Made by a program: the position numbers and the translations under genes. Below are positions 58,201 to 64,000 of a stretch of DNA of 64,000 nucleotides, piece after piece. Location: positions 6,539,001-6,603,000 of the forward strand of contig NZ_JARKIN010000001.1 of NCBI RefSeq assembly GCF_029351045.1, in the 5' to 3' direction. The notes beneath the pieces are model-generated. The model was not told where the DNA came from and did not search any database. It saw only the letters and a program-made list of their open reading frames with translations. The stretch's first letter is position 1. Each line of letters opens with the position of its first letter. Source of the DNA: Streptomyces sp. WMMB303 (GTDB lineage Bacteria > Actinomycetota > Actinomycetes > Streptomycetales > Streptomycetaceae).

Positions 58201-58565
58201 TGCGTTCCGGTTCTCGTTCCGCGGTTCTCCTTGACTCCGCTGACCAGCGCGGAGACCGGGCCCAGCAGGACGGCGCCGAACAGCAGCGTGGACAGCAGCC
58301 GGAGCCCGAAGACCGTGGCCACGACCAGTGCCATTCCGCGGTATCCGCCGCCGAATACCGGGTCGCCCGCCACGCCGCGCACGGCCGCCGCCTGCATCGC
58401 CAGCAGCAGCAGCACCAGGAGGCCCAGCATGTCGCCGATCCCACTGGTGAACTGCGCGGTCCACAGCCGCCGCAGCGGGGGGAAACGCAGCAGCGCGGTC
58501 ACGGCACCCTCGCGGGATTCCGCTGCGAGGGCGTCGTCCGGGGCAGTTGGGGGCGAAGACTTCAT
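55254..58565 (-). CDS. tmk: Thymidylate kinase fused to an MFS-like domain and an acidic coiled-coil tail
   Basis: About 1103 aa from the ATG at 58565; a GTG ten codons upstream is an alternative. Residues about 25-550 form a polytopic membrane domain resembling MFS transporters, with a Ser/Gly/Ala-rich loop after the first helices. Thymidylate kinase follows: P-loop EGGDGAGKTT near 563, DRYVDSSVAYQGAGRD near 650 and lid REQ-region equivalents, making dTDP from dTMP. Residues about 760-935 are a Glu/Arg/Ala coiled coil with EEARR-type repeats, and the rest is an acidic, Pro-rich disordered tail. This architecture is a known Streptomyces peculiarity rather than an assembly error. Its position between topA and holB is also typical. 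The role of the membrane portion is unknown. Confidence 0.93.
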   Translation of the reverse strand: MKSSPPTAPDDALAAESREGAVTALLRFPPLRRLWTAQFTSGIGDMLGLLVLLLLAMQAAAVRGVAGDPVFGGGYRGMALVVATVFGLRLLSTLLFGAVLLGPVSALVSGVKENRGTRTGTQAETDPGANAGPHAEADAGTSPAADAGKNGGSGGGSGAGKKILDRRWTLFGADALRAAALIIAPLWVDWTPASAFAVVLITVFVTGVAERVSTVTRDSAAPALLPAAPPEGTALRPLPDHGEALRRLWLRSGFVALPVAAAGLVVVTLVSNLLATGVDWFGSHQAALASYVAAGLFAAAAAVVYFLELPDGQTPRPRSPLEGLRRPRTADGGSDKGRTGAVPLLVVAGGAVGGAIAAAVALAPLHAADLGGGPVAFGLLVLLLTGGTVAGIRLAPHTVPSLSRRRLLALVTGLTGIVLLAAGLVPDTATVIALALLAGLGGGVAANTLHTLLDQETDEARRVRTTEHLQAVVRLSLAVGVILAPVLAAFIGPHRVENGSFVFDHGGASFTLMLVGALLLPVGAILLGRTDDRQGVPLRRDLVAAFGGGRPRQTPAGSGFFLVLEGGDGAGKTTQVDALADWIRAKGHEVVVTKEPGSTPVGKRLRSILLDVSSAGLSHRAEALLYAADRAEHVDTVVRPALERGAVVLSDRYVDSSVAYQGAGRDLSPAEIARINRWATDGLVPHLTVLLDVAPETARERFTEAPDRLESEPAEFHQRVRSGFLTLAAADPARYLVVDAGQEPENVTTAVRHRLDQVLPLSEAEKKAQEEARKRAEEEARRRAEEEARRKAEEERKERERQEQLEKLRREEEERKRREAELARQREEARRAEEARKQAEEARRIAEEERERREAEQRAHEEEQERLRKRAEEEKRLRAEAEERRLERQRKAEEALLKAEQARAAAAAEAKAKAKAEADAEAEAAERARREEADAQSAEAPGDDSAAGGSASGTSGAEDRAPDGAEADTAQIPHLGSRDEAAGPDAEDTTQLPRPGSGASDDETTVLPRVSESQDAGETAVLPQVDPRERYADADSAAGSGSASGSDDAEDRTRELPQVDEGERPRPSWAEDTPMDDVPTLADELLGPHDPQEDGERDDRRRR

Positions 58566-58846
58566 CCCGCCAGCGTATAGGGAGGAGGCCGGCACCTGGA
58601 TGCGTACCCGAACATCTGTGTGCTACAGCTCCGCAACCGCTGCGTCGTCATACCGCCGCAGCGCTCTTCGGCCTCTCCCCTGGCCTCACGTCCCCGCTTC
58701 CTGGCGTCCCCGCAGCCTGGCCCGCATCGCGGACCCCGGAGTCCGGGGCCCGCGACGTGCCACACCACACCGGCGTCCCGCGGCCGCCTCCCAGGGCGGC
58801 ACCGAGACCAGTCGCCGCGCGAAGCGGCGAGCGGCGCCGGGCCGGC

Positions 58847-61765
58847 TCACTCCTCCGCGGACTTCTCGGTGGCCGTCTTCTTCGCGGTGCTCTTGGTGGC
58901 CGTCTTCTTCGCGGACTTCGCGGGCGCCTTGGCCGCCGCCTTGGTGGCCGTCTTGGCGGCGGTCTTCTTCGCCGCCGTCTTCTTGGCCGCGGTCTTCTTG
59001 GCGGGTGCCTTCTTCGCCGCCGCCTTCTTCGCGGGCGCCTTCTTCTTGGCGGGGCCCTTGGCCCGCTTCTCGGACAGCAGCTCGAAGCCCCGCTCAGCGG
59101 TGATCGTCTCGACGTCGTCGTCCCGCCGCAGGGTCGCGTTGGTCTCGCCGTCCGTCACGTACGGACCGAACCGGCCGTCCTTGACCACCACGGGACGCTC
59201 CGTCTCCGGATCGGTCCCCAGCTCCTTGAGCGGCGGCTTCGCCGCGGCCCTGCCGCGCTGCTTGGGCTTGGAGTAGATCTCCAGCGCCTGCTCCAGCGTG
59301 ATACCGAAGATCTGCTCCTCGCTCTCCAGCGAGCGGGAGTCGGTGCCCTTCTTCAGATAGGGGCCGTAGCGCCCGTTCTGCGCGGTGATCTCGTTGCCGG
59401 ACTCGGGGTCCACCCCGACGACCCGCGGCAGCGACAGCAGCTTCAGCGCGTCCTGGAGCGTGATGGTGTCCAGCGACATCGACCGGAAGAGCGAAGCCGT
59501 CCGCGGCTTGACCGCGTTCTTGCCCGTCTTCGGCGTGCCCTCGGGCAGCACCTCGGTCACATACGGCCCGTAGCGCCCGTCCCGTGCCACGATCGGGCGG
59601 TCGGTCTCCGGGTCGGTCCCGAGTTCGAAGTCGCCGCTGGGCTTGGCCAGCAACTCCTTGGCGTAGTCGACGGTCAGCTCGTCCGGCGGCAGGTCGTCGG
59701 GGACGTCGGCACGCTGGCCCGGCTCGCCCTCCTGCTGGCTGGGCCCTTCCACGTAGGGGCCGTACCGACCGACGCGGAGCATGATGCCCTCGCCGACGGG
59801 GAACGAGGACACGCCCTTGGCGTCGATGGCGCCGAGGTCGGAGACGAGTTCCTTGAGGCCGCCGAGGTGGTCGCCGTCGCCGTTGCCCGCCGTGGCGGCC
59901 GCGCCGGTCTCCTCCTCGCCCTCGCCGAAGTAGAAGCGCCGCAGCCACGGCACGGACTCCGCGTTGCCCGCGGCGATGCGGTCGAGGTCGTCCTCCATCC
60001 TGGCGGTGAAGTCGTAGTCCACGAGCCGGCCGAAGTGCTTCTCCAGCAGCCCGACCACGGCGAAGCTCAGGAAGGACGGCACCAGCGCGGTGCCCTTCTT
60101 GAAGACATAACGCCGGTCCAGGATGGTGCTGATGATCGAGGCGTAGGTGGAGGGGCGCCCGATCTCGCGCTCCTCCAGCTCCTTGACCAGCGTCGCCTCG
60201 GTGTAGCGGGCCGGCGGCTTGGTCGCGTGGCCGTCGACGGACATCTCCTCGGCGCGCAGCGGGTCGCCCTCGGCGACCTGCGGCAGCCGCCGCTCCCGGT
60301 CGTCCAGTTCCGCGTTGGGGTCGTCGGCGCCTTCCACATACGCCTTGAGGAAGCCGTGGAAGGTGATGACCTTGCCGGTGGCGCTGAACTCGGCGTCCCG
60401 GCCGTCCGCCGACCGGCCGCCGACCTTCACCGTCACCGACTGCCCGACCGCGTCCTTCATCTGGGAGGCGACGGTCCGCTTCCAGATCAGCTCGTAGAGC
60501 TTGAACTGGTCGCCGGTCAGGCCCGTTTCCGCAGGCGTGCGGAACCGGTCGCCGGAGGGGCGGATCGCCTCGTGCGCCTCCTGCGCGTTCTTGACCTTGC
60601 CCGCGTAGGTGCGCGGCTTGTCCGGCAGGTAGTCGGCTCCGTAGAGCTGGGTGACCTGGGAGCGGGCGGCCGAGACCGCCGTGTCCGAGAGCGTCGTGGA
60701 GTCCGTACGCATGTAGGTGATGAAGCCGTTCTCGTACAGCTTCTGCGCCACCTGCATGGTCGACTTGGCGCCGAACCCGAGCTTCCGGCTCGCCTCCTGC
60801 TGGAGGGTCGTCGTACGGAAGGGAGCGTAGGGCGAGCGGCGATAGGGCTTGGACTCGACGGACCGGACGGCGAACTCGGTGTTCTCCAGGGCCGCCGCCA
60901 GCGAGCGGGCGCCCTCCTCGTCCAGATGGAGGACGGCGGACCGGTCCTTGAGCCGGCCGTCCGAACCGAAGTCGCGGCCCTGGGCGACACGGCGCCCGTC
61001 GACCGTGGTCAGCCGCGCCCCGAATGTCGCCGGGTCACCGGAGGCGCCCTTGCCGGAACCCGCACCCGAGCCCGCCGACGCCGAGGCATCCCCCGCCTGC
61101 CCCGTCGCGAACGTGCCGGTCAGGTCCCAGTACTCGGCGGACCGGAACGCCATGCGCTCCCGCTCCCGCTCCACGACCAGCCGGGTGGCCACGGACTGGA
61201 CCCGGCCCGCCGACAGCCGCGGCATGACCTTCTTCCACAGCACGGGCGAGACCTCGTACCCGTACAGCCGGTCCAGGATGCGGCGGGTCTCCTGCGCGTC
61301 GACCAGCCGCTGGTTGAGGTCGCGCGGGTTGCGGACGGCGTTCTGGATCGCGTCCTTGGTGATCTCGTGGAAGACCATCCGCTTGACCGGGACCTTGGGC
61401 TTGAGCACCTGCTGCAGGTGCCAGGCGATGGCCTCGCCCTCGCGGTCCTCGTCAGTGGCGAGCAGCAGTTCGTCGGATTCGGCCAGCAGCTCCTTGAGCT
61501 TCTTGACCTGGTCCTTCTTGTCGCTGTTGACGACGTACAGCGGCTCGAAATCGTGATCGACGTTGACGCCGAGGCGGGCCCAGGGCTCGCCCTTGTACTT
61601 CGCGGGAACCTCGGCCGCACCGCCCGGAAGGTCGCGGATGTGCCCGACGCTGGCCTCGACAACGTAGCCAGGGCCGAGATAGCCCTTGATCGTCTTGGCC
61701 TTGGCAGGCGACTCGACGATCACAAGTCGGCGCCCACCATTTGCTGTCTCGTGGGTCGGGGACAA
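58847..61765 (-). CDS. topA: DNA topoisomerase I (type IA)
   Basis: 972 aa. The start is TTG at 61765, before SPTHETANGGRRLVIVESP, as I recall for Streptomyces homologues; no better ATG lies near. The Toprim domain (residues 10-150) has VESPAKAKTI and TDEDREGEAIAWHL. Catalytic Tyr 351 is in FITYMRTDSTT. A Ser/Gly-rich loop (SASAGSGAGSGKG) interrupts the cleavage domain. The C-terminal region carries repeats ending in GRYGPYV or GRFGPYV, then a tail of about 70 residues of KKTAAKK and PAKKA repeats. Such lysine-repeat tails raise processivity and DNA affinity in actinobacterial TopA. It relaxes negative supercoils. The gene is divergent from the TM2 gene across 209 bases, which should hold its promoter, probably supercoiling-sensitive. 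Confidence 0.96.
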   Translation of the reverse strand: MSPTHETANGGRRLVIVESPAKAKTIKGYLGPGYVVEASVGHIRDLPGGAAEVPAKYKGEPWARLGVNVDHDFEPLYVVNSDKKDQVKKLKELLAESDELLLATDEDREGEAIAWHLQQVLKPKVPVKRMVFHEITKDAIQNAVRNPRDLNQRLVDAQETRRILDRLYGYEVSPVLWKKVMPRLSAGRVQSVATRLVVERERERMAFRSAEYWDLTGTFATGQAGDASASAGSGAGSGKGASGDPATFGARLTTVDGRRVAQGRDFGSDGRLKDRSAVLHLDEEGARSLAAALENTEFAVRSVESKPYRRSPYAPFRTTTLQQEASRKLGFGAKSTMQVAQKLYENGFITYMRTDSTTLSDTAVSAARSQVTQLYGADYLPDKPRTYAGKVKNAQEAHEAIRPSGDRFRTPAETGLTGDQFKLYELIWKRTVASQMKDAVGQSVTVKVGGRSADGRDAEFSATGKVITFHGFLKAYVEGADDPNAELDDRERRLPQVAEGDPLRAEEMSVDGHATKPPARYTEATLVKELEEREIGRPSTYASIISTILDRRYVFKKGTALVPSFLSFAVVGLLEKHFGRLVDYDFTARMEDDLDRIAAGNAESVPWLRRFYFGEGEEETGAAATAGNGDGDHLGGLKELVSDLGAIDAKGVSSFPVGEGIMLRVGRYGPYVEGPSQQEGEPGQRADVPDDLPPDELTVDYAKELLAKPSGDFELGTDPETDRPIVARDGRYGPYVTEVLPEGTPKTGKNAVKPRTASLFRSMSLDTITLQDALKLLSLPRVVGVDPESGNEITAQNGRYGPYLKKGTDSRSLESEEQIFGITLEQALEIYSKPKQRGRAAAKPPLKELGTDPETERPVVVKDGRFGPYVTDGETNATLRRDDDVETITAERGFELLSEKRAKGPAKKKAPAKKAAAKKAPAKKTAAKKTAAKKTAAKTATKAAAKAPAKSAKKTATKSTAKKTATEKSAEE

Positions 61766-61974
61766 CTTCTGCTCTTCTCTCCGGTCGGTTTCGAGGAATC
61801 ACTCCGCAGCGCTACCGCTGCGGAGTGTGACGGTACCTCCCGCCCCCATGTCAAACGGGAAAAGTCGGCAACGCCACTCGAACGGTAACCCGACAACCAG
61901 CCGTCCCGCCGCTCGGCGGCTCTGGCAACATGTCGGGGGCACATCACCAGGTACCGCTCGACCTCGGAGGTCTT

Positions 61975-62364
61975 GTGTCCGACCCGAATCAGCCCGGCTA
62001 CGGCTATCCCCAGCAGCCGGGACAGAACCCTTACAACCAGCCGCCCGGCCAGCCGGCATACGGCTACCCGCAGCAGCAGCCGATGGGCGCCATGCCCGGC
62101 CAGTACACCGGGGACCCGAACGCTCCGTACGGTTACGACCCGTACGGACGGCCGCTCTCCGACAAGTCCAAGATCGTCGCGGGAGTGCTCCAGCTCTTCA
62201 TCGGCGGCCTGGGCATCGGCCGGTTCTACACCGGCCACGTGGGCATGGGCATAGCCCAGCTCTTCACCTGCGGGGGCCTGGGCATCTGGTCGCTGGTCGA
62301 CGGCATCATCTTCCTGACCAGCGACAGCCGCACCGACAGCGACGGCCGCGTCCTGCGTGGCTGA
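61975..62364 (+). CDS. TM2-domain membrane protein
   Basis: 129 aa from a GTG at 61975 preceded by GGAGG four bases upstream; an ATG at 61930 would add 15 residues. The first half is Pro/Gln/Gly/Tyr-rich (GYGYPQQPGQNPYNQPPG), probably disordered. The second half is a TM2 domain: charged SDKSKIVA, then a hydrophobic helix GVLQLFIGGLGIGRFYTG, a short turn with GMGIAQLF, and a second helix GGLGIWSLVDGIIFL. Family members are small membrane proteins with no settled function. It ends as the next open frame begins. Confidence 0.88.
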   Translation: MSDPNQPGYGYPQQPGQNPYNQPPGQPAYGYPQQQPMGAMPGQYTGDPNAPYGYDPYGRPLSDKSKIVAGVLQLFIGGLGIGRFYTGHVGMGIAQLFTCGGLGIWSLVDGIIFLTSDSRTDSDGRVLRG

Positions 62365-62419
62365 GGCTGCCGAACGCCCCGGGGGAGGGCGCCGCGACAC
62401 GAGGGGAGGCACTGGCCAC

Positions 62420-62845
62420 ATGGCGATCATCGACGTCCCTGCTGCCGTGGGCCGACTCCGCGCCGCCCTCTCCCACCCGGCCGCCCCGCCGCTCGCCACG
62501 GCGGCGGCCGGCCTGGCAGGCGCCTGCTATCTGTGGGGCACCGACCCGCACACCTCGGGCAACCTGCTGCCCCGCTGCCCCTTCAACTGGGCCACCGGAC
62601 TGCTCTGCCCCGCCTGTGGCGGCACGCGGATGGTCTACGACCTGATGCACGGCGATGTCGCCGCCGCCCTGCACGACAACGCCGCACTGCTCACCGTCGG
62701 CCTGCCCGTCGCCCTCTACCTCTCCGGCCGCTGGCTCTCCGAGGGGCTGCGCGGCCGGCGCTGGGCCCCGCGCATGAGCACCCGCGGCAAGGTGGCCGTA
62801 CTGAGCGCCGCCGTCGCCTGGGTCGTGGCCCGGAATCTGCTCTGA
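62420..62845 (+). CDS. DUF2752 membrane protein
   Basis: 141 aa from the ATG at 62420 with GGGAGG upstream; a GTG at 62357 overlapping the TM2 gene is the alternative. The family hallmark is present: CPFNWATGLLCPACGGTR, with paired cysteines, followed by HGDVAAALHDN. Hydrophobic segments at the N-terminus (LATAAAGLAGACYLWG), in the middle (ALLTVGLPVALYL) and at the C-terminus suggest three membrane helices. The function is unknown. It is 55 bases after the TM2 gene on the same strand, so the two are probably co-transcribed. Confidence 0.88.
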   Translation: MAIIDVPAAVGRLRAALSHPAAPPLATAAAGLAGACYLWGTDPHTSGNLLPRCPFNWATGLLCPACGGTRMVYDLMHGDVAAALHDNAALLTVGLPVALYLSGRWLSEGLRGRRWAPRMSTRGKVAVLSAAVAWVVARNLL

Positions 62846-62872
62846 CGCCGGCGGGCCGTCTCGGCGGCGCAG

Positions 62873-62925
62873 GAGTCGTCCCCGCGCGGCCCGGCACCCG
62901 AGTCGTCCCCCGCGGCCCGGCACCC
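62873..62925. repeat. Two tandem imperfect 26-27 bp repeats
   Basis: GAGTCGTCCCC followed by a CG-rich core and CGGCCCGGCACCC occurs twice in direct succession (62873-62899 and 62900-62925). They lie in the gap between two convergent genes and have no evident coding role. They may be a simple replication-slippage product. Confidence 0.6.
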
Positions 62926-62978
62926 GGCTCCGGGCCACCGCTCGTCTCCGGGGCCCGGCAACTCGTCCTGGCGGGGTG

Positions 62979-64000
62979 TCAGTCCTGCACCGGGGCCAGG
63001 AACCCCTGTTCGACCAGGAGTCTGATCGATTCCGGTGTGCGCGCCCGCAGCTCGGCCGGGTCCTCGCCCAGCAGTTGGCCGATGGCGTCCAGGATGCGGC
63101 CCGCGGTCAGCGTCCCGTCGCACACCCCGGCGAATCCGGCGCCGACCGTGTCCACCGTCGTCGCCCGCCGCATTCCCCGGTTCTGCCGCAGCACCACGTA
63201 CTCCGGATCCTCCGCACCCGGCGCCCCGACCTGTTCCTGGACCACCTCGTCCGCGAGGAGGAAGCGGTATTCCAACAGCGCCGCGTCGCTGGTCCGGCGC
63301 AGGAAGTCCTGTCGTTCGAAGTGCGTCCGGATCACCTCGCCCAGCGGTTGTTCGACCGGATGCGGCCACTCCTCGGCACGCACCGAGGGGGACTCGGCGT
63401 CCGTGCGCCGCAGCGTGACCCAGCCGAACCCGACCGCCTTGGTGCCGCGTGCCGCGAACTCGTCCAGCCAGGCGTCGTAGCGCGCCGCGTACGCGGCCGC
63501 GCCGTCCCGGTGGTCCCCCGCGTCGCGCAGCCACAGCTCCGCGTACTGGGTGACGTCCTGCACCTCCCGCTGCACGATCCAGGCGTCGCACCCAGGCGGC
63601 ACCCAGGAGCGGACGCGGTCCCGCCAGTCCGCACCCTCCTGGTGCTCCCAGTTGGCCAGCAACTGGCAGTAGCCGCCCGGGGTCAGCTGGCGGGCGGCCT
63701 GCTCGACGAGGTGGCGGCACATGTCGTCACCCGCCATGCCGCCGTCGCGGTAGGTCAGCCGGGCTCCGGGAGAGATCACGAACGGCGGATTGGAGACGAT
63801 CAGATCGTACGGCTCCGCGTCCGCCACCGGCTCGAACAGCGAGCCCTCGCGCAGCTCCGGCTCGGCGGCGCCGGACAGTGCGAGGGTCAACCGGGTGAAG
63901 CGCAGCGCCCGCGGATTGAGGTCGGTGGCGGTGACATGCGTGGCGAACCGGTCGGCGTGCAGCGCCTGGATCCCGGAGCCGGCGCCGAGATCGAGCGCAC
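62979..64000 (-). CDS. SAM-dependent methyltransferase (N6/N5-type), 5' end outside window
   Basis: At least 340 codons are visible, open at the right edge. Motif I (LDLGAGSGIQ) lies just inside the edge, TDLNPRAL is the acidic loop that binds the SAM ribose, and SNPPFVISPG carries the NPPF/Y motif shared by DNA N6-adenine and protein-glutamine methyltransferases such as PrmC. The C-terminal section is long and ends DAIGQLLGEDPAELRARTPESIRLLVEQGF, beyond a minimal methyltransferase. The target (DNA, RNA or protein) cannot be decided from sequence. It converges on the DUF2752 gene, with 133 bases between stops. Confidence 0.9.
   Translation of the reverse strand, partial: ALDLGAGSGIQALHADRFATHVTATDLNPRALRFTRLTLALSGAAEPELREGSLFEPVADAEPYDLIVSNPPFVISPGARLTYRDGGMAGDDMCRHLVEQAARQLTPGGYCQLLANWEHQEGADWRDRVRSWVPPGCDAWIVQREVQDVTQYAELWLRDAGDHRDGAAAYAARYDAWLDEFAARGTKAVGFGWVTLRRTDAESPSVRAEEWPHPVEQPLGEVIRTHFERQDFLRRTSDAALLEYRFLLADEVVQEQVGAPGAEDPEYVVLRQNRGMRRATTVDTVGAGFAGVCDGTLTAGRILDAIGQLLGEDPAELRARTPESIRLLVEQGFLAPVQD

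Overview
The window is a high-GC actinomycete chromosome segment, almost certainly Streptomyces. The evidence is third-position G/C bias, GTG and TTG starts, a thymidylate kinase fused to a transporter-like N-terminus and an acidic C-terminus, a topoisomerase I with a long lysine/alanine tail, and a holB-tmk-topA order that I recall from Streptomyces core chromosomes. It has two halves, meeting near a tRNA-Thr gene at about 51.8 kb.

Left half (1-48.3 kb, all minus strand): a hybrid polyketide/non-ribosomal peptide cluster that runs off the left edge. Reading downstream, i.e. right to left, there are two apparent transcription units. Unit 1: promoter at 48.67 kb, long leader, small ORF (98 codons), KS0-PCP-C-A-PCP protein, C-A(Thr)-PCP-C-A(N-MT)-PCP-C protein, CndH-like flavin halogenase, and an unrecognised HExxH protein followed by a hairpin. 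Unit 2: promoter at 29.78 kb, long leader, small ORF (48 codons), a loading PKS (KSQ-AT-ACP + KS-AT-DH-KR-ACP), then a giant synthase of at least 6931 codons whose 3' end is outside the window. The giant protein starts with an AT-containing module and then switches to AT-less, trans-AT-style modules (KS-cMT-ACP, a Gly-specific C-A-PCP, KS-DH-KR-ACP, KS-KR-ACP, KS...).

Working model from the domains: a propionyl-type starter made by the KSQ loading module is extended twice by cis-AT modules, then by trans-AT modules with one C-methylation and a glycine insertion. More PKS steps probably lie outside the window. The chain would then pass through the non-elongating KS0 to the NRPS proteins, which add three residues: one of uncertain, Thr-like code, one Thr, and one N-methylated. 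The halogenase probably chlorinates an aromatic group, perhaps while it is carrier-bound. The trans-acting AT, a thioesterase, a cluster regulator and exporters are not in the window. I cannot name the product.

Middle (48.3-51.8 kb): a roughly 0.5-kb gene-free stretch, a small unknown gene, an alpha/beta hydrolase, and a divergent TetR-family gene broken by two frameshifts and an in-frame stop, then a terminator and tRNA-Thr(CGT). The 3' end of the tRNA faces the cluster, the usual geometry of an integration site.

Right half (51.9-64 kb): core genes, namely a secreted tripeptidyl-peptidase-like lipoprotein, DNA polymerase III delta', thymidylate kinase fusion, topoisomerase I, a TM2 protein, a DUF2752 protein and a SAM-dependent methyltransferase cut by the right edge.

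The most unusual observations are the cis-AT/trans-AT switch inside one polypeptide, the duplicated promoter-leader-small-ORF cassette in front of both synthase units, the C-terminal condensation domain with its HHxxxDG histidines replaced, and the 173-bp perfectly identical KS segment shared by two modules.
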